DNA from: Verrucomicrobiota bacterium
GTDB taxonomy: Bacteria > Verrucomicrobiota > Verrucomicrobiia > Verrucomicrobiales > Verrucomicrobiaceae
Direction of reading: 5' to 3'
Length of the DNA stretch: 34,885 nucleotides
NCBI GenBank assembly: GCA_017301975.1
Contig: JAFLEI010000053.1
Span: 1 to 34,885, forward strand
The position numbers were made by a program, and so were the translations under genes. Under the pieces are notes generated by a model, which was not told the origin of the DNA, did no database searches, and saw only the letters and a list, made by a program, of their open reading frames with translations. This document shows positions 8,664 to 17,367 of this stretch, piece after piece (the stretch's first letter is position 1; the number at the start of each line of letters is the position of its first letter).

Positions 8664-10124
8664 ATGACTTCCGCACCCACCGGCCATCCACGAGGCATCT
8701 ACACGCTGTTCTTCACGGAAATGTGGGAGCGCTTCAGCTACTATGGGATGCGGGCGCTGCTGGTGCTGTACATGGTGGCGGAGGTGAAGCGTGGGGGCAT
8801 GGGGCTGACGGATGAAATGGCCGCTGCCATTTATGGACTCTATACGGCGCTGGTTTACATGACGGCGCTGCCGGGCGGCTGGGTGGGTGACCGGCTGATT
8901 GGGGCGAAGTCGGCGGTGTGGTGGGGCGGCATCATCATTGCCCTGGGGCATGTGGTGCTGGGCATTCACAGCACGCAGGCGTTTTTCATCGGGCTGATCC
9001 TCGTGGCCTGTGGCTCCGGGATGCTGAAGTCGAACATGAGCTCGATGGTCGGGCAGCTTTATCCTGAAGGCGGGGCGCGGCGGGATGCGGGGTTCACGCT
9101 GTTTTACATGGGCATCAATCTCGGCGCGTTTTTCGGCCAGTTCATGTGCGGCTATCTGGGGGAGGAGGTGGGCTGGCGCTGGGGCTTTTCGGCGGCGGCG
9201 GTGGGGATGTTTCTTGGCCTGGTGCAGTTCAAGTTCACGCACCGTCATGTGGCCGGGATCGGCGAACGCGTGGTGCACGAAGGCCAGAATGTACGGCGTG
9301 AATGGACGCTGCTGCTCGCCGGTGTGGCCGGGGTGGTGATTCTCGTCGCGCTGGGGGTCGCTGGAATCATCCAGATAGATGCTGTGAGGTTCGCGCATCA
9401 TACGGCCTGGTTCATCTCTGGGGTGGCGCTGCTGTATTTCCTTTGGGCGTTTTTGCTGGCAAAGCTGAACGTCGTCGAGAAGAAACGGATGGTGGTCATC
9501 CTCGTGCTGTTTCTGGCCTCGGCCATGTTCTGGGCCGGCTTTGAGCAGGTGGGCTCGTCCTTCAGCATTTTTGCCGAACGTTTCACCCTGCGGAAATTCG
9601 GTGCATGGGAGGTGCCGGCGAGCTGGATTCAGGCGTTGAATCCGCTGTGTGTGATCGCCCTCGCTCCGCTGGTGGCGATGCTGTGGTCACGTCTGGCGCG
9701 TGGGACGCGGTCTCCTTCGCTGACGACCAAGATGTCCTGGGCGCTGCTGATGCTGGCGCTGGGTTTTGTGGTTGCGGGTTGGGCGGCACAGCGCGCCTTG
9801 AGCACCGGGCCCGTGTGGCCGACGTGGCTGATGTCCGTCGTGCTGCTGCACACACTGGGAGAGCTTTTTCTCAGCCCGGTGGGTTTGAGCGCAGTGACCA
9901 AGCTTTCGCCGCCACGCCTCACGGGGCAGATGATGGGCATCTGGTTTCTAGGCAGTTCGCTGGGGGACATTCTCGCGGGGATCCTGGCCGGTGGCGTGAC
10001 TGGAGATGCGACGGCGCAGATGCCTGAGCGCTTCATGCATGTGGCGCTCATCGCGGGGATTTCCGGGGTGGTGCTGCTGATTCTGGCGCGCTGGATCACG
10101 AAGCTGATGCCTGGGATCAAGTGA
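8664..10124 (+). CDS. POT-family proton-dependent peptide transporter
   Basis: A 486-residue integral membrane protein of the POT/PTR2 branch of the major facilitator superfamily, which takes up di- and tripeptides with protons. The family ExxER motif is seen as EMWERFSYY at residues 19-27 in the first helix. It is followed by about 12 to 14 hydrophobic segments, the LPGGWVGDRLIG loop after helix 2, and the FYMGINLGAFFGQF helix typical of POT proteins. The ATG at 8664 is chosen because the sequence upstream in the same frame is 144-bp repeat, and residue 1 is then about 15 residues before the first helix, as in relatives. No clear ribosome-binding site is visible. The gene stands alone and converges on the cytochrome gene across a hairpin cluster. 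Confidence 0.93.
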   Translation: MTSAPTGHPRGIYTLFFTEMWERFSYYGMRALLVLYMVAEVKRGGMGLTDEMAAAIYGLYTALVYMTALPGGWVGDRLIGAKSAVWWGGIIIALGHVVLGIHSTQAFFIGLILVACGSGMLKSNMSSMVGQLYPEGGARRDAGFTLFYMGINLGAFFGQFMCGYLGEEVGWRWGFSAAAVGMFLGLVQFKFTHRHVAGIGERVVHEGQNVRREWTLLLAGVAGVVILVALGVAGIIQIDAVRFAHHTAWFISGVALLYFLWAFLLAKLNVVEKKRMVVILVLFLASAMFWAGFEQVGSSFSIFAERFTLRKFGAWEVPASWIQALNPLCVIALAPLVAMLWSRLARGTRSPSLTTKMSWALLMLALGFVVAGWAAQRALSTGPVWPTWLMSVVLLHTLGELFLSPVGLSAVTKLSPPRLTGQMMGIWFLGSSLGDILAGILAGGVTGDATAQMPERFMHVALIAGISGVVLLILARWITKLMPGIK

Positions 10125-10173
10125 GGAGGGAGGGAGAGAGCTCCATGCCGCCAAGACGCTGCCGCTCACGGAG

Positions 10174-10326
10174 GTCAGGCATCTTGCCTAACGGTGGATT
10201 GAGGCGTCCCGCCTTGGTTCGGGATCAGACAGAGGCGGGACGCCTCGATCCGTTGACAGGCCGGAGGCCTATCCTCCATGGACAGGCTGGAAGCCTGCCG
10301 TCCGGGGACAGCCGGGACGGCTGTCC
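10174..10326. repeat. GGA-triloop hairpin cluster 2 (six hairpins)
   Basis: Six hairpins lie between convergent genes: 10174-10192 (TCT loop, one stem mismatch), 10202-10214 (AGGCG-TCC-CGCCT), 10232-10246 (GAGGCG-GGA-CGCCTC), 10258-10270 (AGGCC-GGA-GGCCT), 10283-10297 (CAGGCT-GGA-AGCCTG) and 10306-10326 (9-bp stem, GGA loop). The last hairpin lies 14 bases beyond the stop of the DUF1549/DUF1553 gene. The order and several stems match cluster 1, but the 10283-10297 unit is extra and its stem differs by paired changes. Confidence 0.85.
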
Positions 10327-10340
10327 TCCGAAGGCAACGA

Positions 10341-13217
10341 TCAATGGTTGAAGTAGAACTCCTTGGAGTTCAGCAGGGCCCAGAACAAATCTTCGAGGAC
10401 GTTCTGGCGGGCGCCGGGGTCTTCGGTGATGGCTTGCTGGACGTTGGCCCATTCCTTGTCGAGGGGCATGCGGCCGAAGACGCGGAGGAAGAGGTCTTCC
10501 ACGATTTCGCGGTCGTTCTTCTTTTCCTGAATCATCTTGGCGACGACGCGGCCCTGCTTGATGCGGTCGTTCACGGCGTCTCCGTTCATGAGATGCAGCG
10601 CCTGGGAGAGGGTGGGTTCCATCTTCACTTCGCAGGAGCAGACGGACTCACGCTTGGCACGGCCAAAGGTGGTGAGGAAGTAGTTGGACACGGCACCATC
10701 GGCGATCTGCACGGCACGGGCGCCGAGAGGCAGTCCTTGGAACTTGTTCGGCGTGTCGGTGATCTGGGAGATGGCATCCAGCAGCACTTCGGCGCGCACG
10801 CGGCGGACCTGGGCGTGGGAGAAGTTGCGGTGGTCGCCTGCGTTGGTCTCATTGACCTTGGTGCTGCGCTGGTAGGTCTGGGAGGTGCAGATGTCGCGGA
10901 CGAACTTGCGCATGTCGAACTTGTACTCGGTCAGATGCTCGGCCAGCGCGGAGATGAGGGCCGGGTTGGAGGGAGGATTGGAGACGCGCACGTCATCGAC
11001 GGGTTCCACCACGCCGACGCCGTTGAAGTGCGACCAGATGATGTTGGCGATATTGCGGGCGAAGAAAGGATTTTCAGGGGAGGCCATCCATTCGGCGAGC
11101 ACTTTGCGGCGGTCCTGGCCGGGTTTCACTTCCGGGATGTCGCCGCCGAGGAACTTCGGCTTCATGACGGCCTGGGTGAGGAAGTGCCTCGATTCACCGC
11201 CCTTGCTGTTGAAGATGATGACTTCAGCCGGGTCATCGGTCGCTTTGCGGCCGATCTGGGAGAAGAAGGCCTTGAAGCCGTAGTAGTCATCCATGGTCCA
11301 GCGGTCGAAGGGATGGTTGTGGCACTGGGCGCACTGGATGCGCATGCCCATGAACACCTGCGCGACGTTTTCGGTGAGCTTGAGCTGGTCGAGCTCCGTC
11401 TGGTAAAAGTTCACCGCAGGATTGGAAACGGTGCCGCCGGAAGACGAGAGCAGCTCCTTCACGATCTCGTTGATGGGGATGTTCTTGCCGATGCGCTCGG
11501 AGAGCCAGTTGTAATAGAGAAGCGCGTTCTTGTAGAAGGGCGGCACGTTGTTGTTGCCGGCGATGCCGGAGCGGATCTGCAGCAGCTCGGCCCACTTCAT
11601 CACCCACAGTTCGGTGAACTCCTTGCGTTCAAGGAGGCTGTCCACCAAGGCGGCGCGTTTGTCGGGATTTTTGTCGGCCAGGAAGGCGCGCATGTCCTTG
11701 GCTTCCGGATAGACACCCGCGATGTCGATGAAGGCGCGGCGCACGAATTCTTCGTCCGTGCAGATGCCGGAGGGCAGGATGCGCAGCTTGTGGAGGTTTT
11801 CGTCGACGAGGGTGTCGATGTAGTTCGTCTCGGCGAGCTTGGGCCGCTCATACTTGAGCTGCGCAGGAATCACCAGCACCTGGGCGGTGACGGAGTACAC
11901 ATTGAACCGGGCCAGCATGAACGCAGCACCACGATCTCCGGAGGTCACGAGACCCTGCTTGTCGATGGTGGCGGTCGGGTCGTTGTTGGACATGAAGAGC
12001 GCGAGGTTCGTCACATCGCGGTCGGTGCCGTCTGAGTAGGTGGCGCGCACGGTGATCTGCTGCGTGGCGTTTTTGCCTTCCATGACGATCTGGCTGGGGA
12101 AGACTTCGATGCCGGTGACCTTGGCCACGTCTGCGGCGTCATCGGGGGCGCCTGCGGAGATCCATTCGAGCAGCGCCTTGTTATAGACGGAATCGGGCTC
12201 GAAGCACTGGTTGCCGGAGTGTGGCACGGCGCCCACGGCTTTCTCGATGAGGGAGCTTTCTTCCGGGATGGCCAGATTGATGCGGCGGCCCGGCATCTCG
12301 CGGGTGATGCGGATGTAGTCACCGGCGGGGTCCATGCCGAAGAGGGAGGTGCGGAAGCCGTCCTTGCCGCGTGCGGCACCGTGGCAGCCGCCCTGATTGC
12401 AACCGCCGCGCATGAACACGGGCATGCAGTCGAGGCGGAAGGAAATGGCGCGATCTTTGGTGCCGTTTTTCACTTCGACGGCGGCTTTGACCGTCTGTCC
12501 GCCGAGGGTGGCGATGACTTCGGTGGTGCCTGCGTCAGCGACGGGCTTGAGGGTCAGATTTTCGAGTGCGGCGACCTTGCTGTCGGCGACCCGGAGATCA
12601 CACACGCTGGTGACGTCCTTGGTGGTGGCATCCTGAAAGGTGGCCAGCACGACGACGCGGTGGAAATCCCGCTTGGTTTCCAGGGAGTACTTGTCCGGCA
12701 GGATCTGGATGTTCTTCAGCGTGGGCAGCTTCTTCTGCAGCTCGGCCAGCGCCTGGCGCTGCTCGGGGGTCTTGTACTGAAGCGTGAGGTTCTGCGGCCA
12801 CTGGGCACCAGCGGCGATCCAGCGCTTGAGCACGTCGATTTCCTTTGCGGCGAGCGGCCCGCCTTTGGGCGGCATGATGTCATCGTGATCTTTGGGGAGG
12901 ATGACGCGCTTGATCATCTCGCTGTCATCGGGCTTGCCGACGACGAGGGCGGGGCCGTCAGCGCCGCCTTTGAGCAGGGCGGCAGCGGAATCCATGAGGA
13001 GCTTGCCTTTGATCTTATTGGGATTGTGGCACTCCAGACACTTGGTTTCCAAGATGGGCTGCACATCGCGCACGAAATCGACTCCGGGAGCTGCGGCTGT
13101 AGGGGTTGCTGCTACAGCAGGGGCGGCGGCTGGCGCTGCGGGGACTGTAGGGTCAACAGCTAAGGCGCAGGAAGTGATGGCGAGGATGAAGAGAGAAGCT
13201 CGCAGCGGGCTTTTCAT
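10341..13217 (-). CDS. Secreted multihaem cytochrome protein with DUF1549/DUF1553
   Basis: A 958-residue exported protein of the type expanded in Planctomycetes and Verrucomicrobia. In order: signal peptide (MKSPLRASLFILAITSCALA), a Pro/Ala-rich linker, a PSCyt1-type cytochrome domain with CLECH at 59-63 and the IMPPKGGPL segment, a region with CNQGGCH (a CX4CH spacing), a bacterial Ig-like BIG2 domain (VTGIEVFPSQ onward), a DUF1549 region (YIDTLVDENLHKLRILPSG), a CAQCHNHPFDRW segment with a CXXCH haem-type site, and a C-terminal DUF1553 region. Members are proposed to act in extracellular or periplasmic polysaccharide-related redox steps, but no activity is proven. The start is set at 13217 because it begins the signal peptide; 13274 would add 19 residues. 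The usual adjacent DUF1501 partner is absent. It lies 87 bases downstream of the M48 protease gene on the same strand. Confidence 0.9.
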   Translation of the reverse strand: MKSPLRASLFILAITSCALAVDPTVPAAPAAAPAVAATPTAAAPGVDFVRDVQPILETKCLECHNPNKIKGKLLMDSAAALLKGGADGPALVVGKPDDSEMIKRVILPKDHDDIMPPKGGPLAAKEIDVLKRWIAAGAQWPQNLTLQYKTPEQRQALAELQKKLPTLKNIQILPDKYSLETKRDFHRVVVLATFQDATTKDVTSVCDLRVADSKVAALENLTLKPVADAGTTEVIATLGGQTVKAAVEVKNGTKDRAISFRLDCMPVFMRGGCNQGGCHGAARGKDGFRTSLFGMDPAGDYIRITREMPGRRINLAIPEESSLIEKAVGAVPHSGNQCFEPDSVYNKALLEWISAGAPDDAADVAKVTGIEVFPSQIVMEGKNATQQITVRATYSDGTDRDVTNLALFMSNNDPTATIDKQGLVTSGDRGAAFMLARFNVYSVTAQVLVIPAQLKYERPKLAETNYIDTLVDENLHKLRILPSGICTDEEFVRRAFIDIAGVYPEAKDMRAFLADKNPDKRAALVDSLLERKEFTELWVMKWAELLQIRSGIAGNNNVPPFYKNALLYYNWLSERIGKNIPINEIVKELLSSSGGTVSNPAVNFYQTELDQLKLTENVAQVFMGMRIQCAQCHNHPFDRWTMDDYYGFKAFFSQIGRKATDDPAEVIIFNSKGGESRHFLTQAVMKPKFLGGDIPEVKPGQDRRKVLAEWMASPENPFFARNIANIIWSHFNGVGVVEPVDDVRVSNPPSNPALISALAEHLTEYKFDMRKFVRDICTSQTYQRSTKVNETNAGDHRNFSHAQVRRVRAEVLLDAISQITDTPNKFQGLPLGARAVQIADGAVSNYFLTTFGRAKRESVCSCEVKMEPTLSQALHLMNGDAVNDRIKQGRVVAKMIQEKKNDREIVEDLFLRVFGRMPLDKEWANVQQAITEDPGARQNVLEDLFWALLNSKEFYFNH

Positions 13218-13304
13218 AAAGGGTAGGATCGAGGGGTTAATCAAGCTACGGGCCTGAGGGGATGCATTTATCACGGATGCGAAAAAACACTGTGAATAAG
13301 CTCT

Positions 13305-14537
13305 TTAGGCCTCCAGAGCCGCCAGACGCTGCCCGATGGGCGGATGGGAGTAGTGCAGCCAGACCGTCAGCGCATGGGGATTGGGATGCGTGAGGTGGTC
13401 GAGCGAAAGCTTTTTGAGGCCGGCCATCAGGGGCGCATTGCCACAGGCCTGACGGGCGAAGGCGTCGGCCTGAAACTCATGCCTGCGGCTCAGGGCGCTG
13501 CTCACCATGCCCAGCAGCAGACTGGCAGGCTGGTAGAGGATGCCGAAGAGCACCAGCCCCAGACCCAGCGGCTGGCCGGTGACGCCGAAGGCCTGGAAAA
13601 ACGCGGGCGACTGCAGGGCGGCATGCAGAAGGTAAAACATCAGCCCGCTTTCCAGCAGGCCGAGCACAAGCTGCTGCGGCACATGGCGGCATTTGTGGTG
13701 GCCGATCTCGTGCGCCAAAATCGCCTCCAGCTCCTCCTGCGAGTGTTTTTCGATCAGGGTGTCAAAGAGGGCGATGCGCTTGTTTTTACCAAAGCCGCTG
13801 AGGAAGGCATTGGCCTTGCTGGAACGGCGGGAGCCATCCACCACTGAGACATCGACCACGGGGAACTTGAGCCGGGCGGCCAAAGCGAGCAGGGCCTCCC
13901 GCAACGGGCCATCGGCCAGAGGCTGAAATTTGAGAAACAGGGGCATCAGCAGCCGGGGCGAGAGCCAGGCCATCACGATGCTGAAGCCGGCGACCGTGAG
14001 CCAGGTGTAGAGCACAGCGTGGACCTGGGTCTGGAAGAACCACAGGATCAGCGCCAGCAGCGGCCCGCCGAGCAGGGCGGTGAGCAGGAGGCCCTTGACC
14101 CGGTCTCCGATGAAGGTGCCCACGGTGGTGCGGTTGAAGCCGTACTCGGTTTCGATCTTGAAGGTGTCATAGGCATCAAAGGGCAGGGACAGGAGATTTT
14201 GCACCAGCATCAGCAGGCCGATGACACCCACGCCGGTCTGTACTGCGCTCAGGCCCCAGCCGGTGCTCCAGCGCTGCAGCCAGTCAAAGCCGCCGCTCCA
14301 CCAGAACAGGACCAGCGCGCCCACGGAAAAGGTGCTGCGCAGCAGATCGAGCTGGGAGGATCTGCCGGCGTATTCACCGGCCTTTTGCACGGTTTCATCC
14401 GGGAAAATGTCCTTCAGGCGCTGCGGCAAGGCATGGCGGAACTGCGCGAGGTTCAGAAACGTGGCGATGATTTCGAGGTGAAACACGCCGAGCACGCCGA
14501 CGAGGGCGGCGATGAACCAGGGATTGGAAAAAGTCAT
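13305..14537 (-). CDS. Ste24-like M48 family membrane metalloprotease
   Basis: A 410-residue multi-spanning zinc protease resembling CAAX prenyl protease 1 (Ste24). The zinc motif HEIGH is at 276-280 in ILAHEIGHHKCRH, and the third ligand region RRHEFQADAFA has E354. The NAFLSGFGKNKRIALFDTL segment before the active site is typical of the family. About seven hydrophobic segments flank the catalytic domain, so the enzyme should sit in the cytoplasmic membrane with its site enclosed. In bacteria this family probably degrades or trims membrane or lipidated proteins; there is no prenylation substrate in the window. The ATG at 14537 agrees with family length. It is divergent from the esterase gene and upstream of the cytochrome gene, possibly co-transcribed with it. 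Confidence 0.92.
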   Translation of the reverse strand: MTFSNPWFIAALVGVLGVFHLEIIATFLNLAQFRHALPQRLKDIFPDETVQKAGEYAGRSSQLDLLRSTFSVGALVLFWWSGGFDWLQRWSTGWGLSAVQTGVGVIGLLMLVQNLLSLPFDAYDTFKIETEYGFNRTTVGTFIGDRVKGLLLTALLGGPLLALILWFFQTQVHAVLYTWLTVAGFSIVMAWLSPRLLMPLFLKFQPLADGPLREALLALAARLKFPVVDVSVVDGSRRSSKANAFLSGFGKNKRIALFDTLIEKHSQEELEAILAHEIGHHKCRHVPQQLVLGLLESGLMFYLLHAALQSPAFFQAFGVTGQPLGLGLVLFGILYQPASLLLGMVSSALSRRHEFQADAFARQACGNAPLMAGLKKLSLDHLTHPNPHALTVWLHYSHPPIGQRLAALEA

Positions 14538-14675
14538 GCGAGAGGGGGAGTGGCGCGGCCGGGGGAAGGAGGTGAGAATAGATACGCTGAATCAGGGGTG
14601 GGCAGCGTCCCAAAAAAAGAATGGAACCACTCGCGCTGTGCGGCATTTCAGTCAATGACCACCTCCATACACGCC

Positions 14676-15575
14676 ATGTTCAAAGCCCTTCTTCTTGTCT
14701 TCACCGTTGTTTGTCTCACTCCCGCGTCGGCGCAGATCGGCGGGAGACTGCGCGAACTCATCGCCAACCGCAGGCAGGCGGGCTCAGTCTCCGCTCAGGT
14801 GGCCGGGGAGGAGTTCAGCTACGGCAGCGATGCGCTGCAAAAGCTCGACTACTGGAAGCCCACGACGCCCGGCTCGCCGCTTGTCATCTTTGTGCATGGC
14901 GGCGGCTGGAAGCGCGGGGACAAGTCCATGTCCGTGGGGGACAAAAGCAGCCACTACCTCCAGCAGGGCTACGCCTTTGCGTCCGTGAATTACCGCCTGG
15001 TGCCCGCCTGCACCGTGGAGGAGCAGGCGCAGGATGTGGCGAATGCCGTCGCGTATTTGGTGAGGAATGCTGAGAAGCTGGGCTTTGATGGCAAGTGTGT
15101 GGCGCTGATCGGACACAGCGCCGGGGCGCATCTGGTCGCTCTGGTGGGCACGGATCTGAGCTACCTGAAAATCGCGGAGGTGGGAGCGAAGGCCGTGCGC
15201 GGGGTGATCCCGCTGGATGGCGCGGCGTATGATGTGCCGCGTCAGATTGCCGAAGGCGGTGATTTCATGCATGACACCTATTTGCAAGCCTTCGGCACCG
15301 AACCGGAGCGGCAGAAAAAGCTCTCTCCGACCCTGCAGGCCGCCGCGCCGAATGCCCCGGCTTTCCTCATTCTTCACGTCCAGCGTGTGGATGGCACCGC
15401 GCAGTCGATCGCTCTGGGTGAAGCCTTGCGCAAAGCGGGCACGCCTGCGGAGGTGAAGGGATTCGCGGGACAAGGCCTCAAGGGACACATGGAGATCAAC
15501 CGCGATCTGGGCAAGCCGGATTATCCCGCGACGCCGGTAGTTGATGCGTGGCTGAAGAAGGTGTTTGCGAAGTGA
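14676..15575 (+). CDS. Secreted alpha/beta-hydrolase esterase
   Basis: A 299-residue exported carboxylesterase of the alpha/beta-hydrolase fold, BD-FAE/lipase-like. Signal peptide MFKALLLVFTVVCLTPASAQ is followed by the oxyanion-hole motif HGGGW (74-78), the nucleophile elbow GHSAG (146-150, S148), a likely acid residue D239 in RVDG, and the catalytic histidine H271 in KGHMEIN. It probably cleaves ester groups of small molecules or of plant-type polysaccharide substituents; the true substrate cannot be read from the sequence. The ATG at 14676 begins the signal peptide; the ATG at 14655 would add seven residues and cannot be excluded. It diverges from the Ste24-like gene, and its 3' end faces a repeat-rich gap. 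Confidence 0.88.
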   Translation: MFKALLLVFTVVCLTPASAQIGGRLRELIANRRQAGSVSAQVAGEEFSYGSDALQKLDYWKPTTPGSPLVIFVHGGGWKRGDKSMSVGDKSSHYLQQGYAFASVNYRLVPACTVEEQAQDVANAVAYLVRNAEKLGFDGKCVALIGHSAGAHLVALVGTDLSYLKIAEVGAKAVRGVIPLDGAAYDVPRQIAEGGDFMHDTYLQAFGTEPERQKKLSPTLQAAAPNAPAFLILHVQRVDGTAQSIALGEALRKAGTPAEVKGFAGQGLKGHMEINRDLGKPDYPATPVVDAWLKKVFAK

Positions 15576-15594
15576 GAGTGAGCACTGGAAACGC

Positions 15595-15610
15595 CGCACT
15601 TTGGAGTGCG
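15595..15610. terminator. Hairpin 20 bases after the esterase stop
   Basis: A perfect 6-bp stem CGCACT/AGTGCG with a TTGG loop follows the esterase stop (15573-15575). There is no T-run after it, so it is a weak candidate for an intrinsic terminator; it may equally be another small dispersed palindrome. Confidence 0.35.
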
Positions 15611-15816
15611 TTCGCGGAGCGAAGAATGAGGGCAGCTACCGCTTTCCGAGGGCCGGGCGGTGTATGAGCGACGTGAGGCCTGCGGGATTCATCCGTATTC
15701 GCGAGCGTTGAGTCGTGTGTGGGCCCGGCAGTTTGCGAACGCTGTCATACCTCACGCAGTTGAAAACGAGTAGCGAAGCCCAATCGCCCTGAGCGAGAAG
15801 ATGGGGGCTATGACAT

Positions 15817-15960
15817 CGTAGGACGGTCGTGGCGAAGCCCGCCCGTCTGTGAGCGTACGGCAAGCTCCACGGCGTAGGAACGTCCTCGCAGTCGGGCGGT
15901 TTGGCGCTGGAGGCGGCAGGCGATGGACATGCGCTCGACGCCAAACACGGCCGACCTACG
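15817..15960 (-). repeat. 144-bp palindromic element, copy 4 (inverted)
   Basis: Reads CGTAGGACGGTCGTGGCGAA at the left and GCCAAACACGGCCGACCTACG-type sequence at the right, the reverse complement of the copies at 8092-8555, with the same 144-base length. It lies between two convergent genes. Confidence 0.85.
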
Positions 15961-16021
15961 TACAGAGCCCGCTGCGCGCAGCACACAGACCTGTGTTTAA
16001 TGGCTTGTTGTTTCAGACGCG

Positions 16022-16038
16022 CGAAAGCGGCAGCTTCG
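16022..16038. repeat. CGAAAGCGGCAGCTTCG short palindromic repeat
   Basis: A 17-base sequence able to fold as CGAA(A)GC-GGCA-GCTTCG; here the stem extends by CG on the right and GC on the left. The identical 17 bases recur at 28103-28119, and a related form occurs in inverse at 15631-15649. Confidence 0.6.
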
Positions 16039-16077
16039 CGTGCCGCAGTCCAAATTGGCGCTGGGCTCACTTGCACC

Positions 16078-17100
16078 TTACTCCGCGTCCGCTTCCACAT
16101 TCACCACCGCCTCATGCCCGTGCGCGGCCTGATGCACGAGATACGCGGCAAAGATGTCCTCCAGCTCCATCACGCTGCCAATTTGTGAGAAGCGCTGGCG
16201 CAGCCATTTGCCGCCGGGGATGGACTTGGTGTAGTTCATGAGGCGGTTGCGCATGGAGCGGATGGTGGGCAGTTCCCCCATGTGGGCATTGCGGGCGATG
16301 GCCATCTGGCAGTGGCGGCGCATGAAGTTGAAACGCTCCTCCACCGTCGCATGCGGGGCATGGGTGCCGGTGGCGAGGTAGTGCTTGGCCTCTTTGAACA
16401 CCCAGGGATTCACCATGGCGGCGCGGCCGATCATGATGCCTTTCACGTTGGTCTGCGCACGGCGGATTTCCACGTCCACTCCGCTGGAGATGTCGCCATT
16501 GCCGATGACGGGGATTTTGACCGCATCCGCCACCTGGCCGATGACATCCCAATCCGCGAGACCGGTGTAACCCTGGGCGCGGGTGCGGCCATGCACGGCG
16601 ATGGCCTGCATGCCGCAGTCTTCCAGAATCCGGGCGACTTCCACGGCATTGACGAGATTCGTGTCCCAGCCGATGCGCATCTTCGCAGTCACGGGAATGG
16701 GCACCGCTTTGGCGACTTCACGCGCCACGCTGGCCAGCAGGGGGCAGTCTTTGAGGAGGGAGGAGCCGCCGTTTTTGGAAACGACCTTGTTCACCGGGCA
16801 GCCGAAATTGATGTCGATGAAGTCCGGCTGCTTCCAGTCGATGATTTTTCGGGCGGCCTCGCCCATGCGCAAGCCATCGGAGCCAAAGAGCTGCACGCCG
16901 AGCGGGCGCTGGGCGTCATCGAAGTCGGTGTAGTGGCGGGTGCGGTCGTCGCGCTGCAGGATGCCCTCGGCGCTGACGAACTCCGTGACCATGACATCCG
17001 CGCCCTGTTCCTTGCACAAATGGCGGAAGATCACGTCCGTGACCCCGGCCATGGGGGCCAGATAGAGTGGAAAGCGGTCGTTTTCGAACCAGGGAAGCAT
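16078..17100 (-). CDS. dusB: tRNA dihydrouridine synthase (DusB-like)
   Basis: A 340-residue FMN enzyme that reduces specific uridines in tRNA to dihydrouridine in the cytoplasm. The N-terminal TIM-barrel motif LAPMAGVTD is at 14-22, the catalytic cysteine is C101 in DINFGCPVNKVVSKNGG, the HGRTRAQGYTG segment is at 170-180, and the FMN-phosphate loop GNGDI is at 200-204, followed by GIMIGRAAMVNPW. A helical C-terminal domain completes the fold. ATG at 17100 gives the usual short N-terminus; a GTG at 17124 would add eight residues. The assignment to DusB rather than another Dus subgroup rests on overall resemblance and is inference. It diverges from a small membrane-protein gene, and its 3' end faces repeat-rich DNA. 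Confidence 0.93.
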   Translation of the reverse strand: MLPWFENDRFPLYLAPMAGVTDVIFRHLCKEQGADVMVTEFVSAEGILQRDDRTRHYTDFDDAQRPLGVQLFGSDGLRMGEAARKIIDWKQPDFIDINFGCPVNKVVSKNGGSSLLKDCPLLASVAREVAKAVPIPVTAKMRIGWDTNLVNAVEVARILEDCGMQAIAVHGRTRAQGYTGLADWDVIGQVADAVKIPVIGNGDISSGVDVEIRRAQTNVKGIMIGRAAMVNPWVFKEAKHYLATGTHAPHATVEERFNFMRRHCQMAIARNAHMGELPTIRSMRNRLMNYTKSIPGGKWLRQRFSQIGSVMELEDIFAAYLVHQAAHGHEAVVNVEADAE

Positions 17101-17152
17101 CTTCCATGATAGCCGCACTGGCACAGAGCGGCAAGTCGTGTCACATTCCCTG

Positions 17153-17326
17153 ATGGCAAGACGACGCCGCTACCGCAAACCGATCCTCCCGGGCCTTTGG
17201 ACCGTGCTGGCCGCGTTTGCCCTGATGGGCAGCATCGGCGGCGTGTTCTGGGTGCTGGGGAAGAAGACTCATATTAGCCGCGTGGTGCCGCCAGCGCCTG
17301 CGGGCGCTGTGGCGAAGGGGAAGTAG
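17153..17326 (+). CDS. Small single-span membrane protein
   Basis: A 57-residue open frame beginning with a very basic segment (MARRRRYRKP), then one hydrophobic span (about residues 14-36, PGLWTVLAAFALMGSIGGVFWVLG), and a short polar tail. The composition is that of a real small membrane protein with its N-terminus in the cytoplasm. It is divergent from dus (53 bases apart) and convergent with scpA. An in-frame start at 17138 would add five residues. No family was recognised, and a gene this short could be spurious. Confidence 0.5.
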   Translation: MARRRRYRKPILPGLWTVLAAFALMGSIGGVFWVLGKKTHISRVVPPAPAGAVAKGK

Positions 17327-17327
17327 C

Positions 17328-17365
17328 ACAAGCGTCCCGCTTGTTTCGGACAATCGGGACGATTG
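17328..17365. repeat. GGA-triloop hairpin pair (cluster 3) between convergent genes
   Basis: Two hairpins fill the 41-base gap between the small membrane protein gene and scpA: 17328-17344 (ACAAGCG-TCC-CGCTTGT) and 17351-17365 (CAATCG-GGA-CGATTG). They follow the same loop rule as clusters 1, 2 and 4 but have different stems. The second is the counterpart of the ACAGCCG-GGA-CGGCTGT unit with compensating changes on both arms. They end 2 bases from the stop of each gene and could act as a two-way terminator or 3'-end stabiliser. Confidence 0.8.
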
Positions 17366-17367
17366 CT

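Larger units (their letters stand above)
15576..16077. other. Gene-free stretch, mosaic of dispersed repeats
   Basis: These 502 bases lie between the convergent esterase and dus genes. They hold a palindrome CGCACT-TTGG-AGTGCG (15595-15610), a GGCAGCTACCGCTTTCCGA segment (15631-15649), an inverted 144-bp element (15817-15960) and a CGAAAGCGGCAGCTTCG hairpin (16022-16038). No credible coding frame or tRNA was seen. Confidence 0.75.

Noticed and set aside
10278..12035. Long open frame (585 residues) on the plus strand opposite the cytochrome gene
   Set aside because: It runs antisense to a gene with clear domains; its His/Asp/Val/Gly-rich composition is typical of a shadow frame in GC-rich DNA.
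12219..13163. Plus-strand 314-residue open frame inside the cytochrome gene
   Set aside because: Antisense shadow of the signal peptide and PSCyt1 region; no recognisable protein features.
15636..16100. Minus-strand open frame of 154 residues before dus
   Set aside because: It crosses the 144-bp repeat and the short palindromes; parts of its translation recur wherever those repeats occur.
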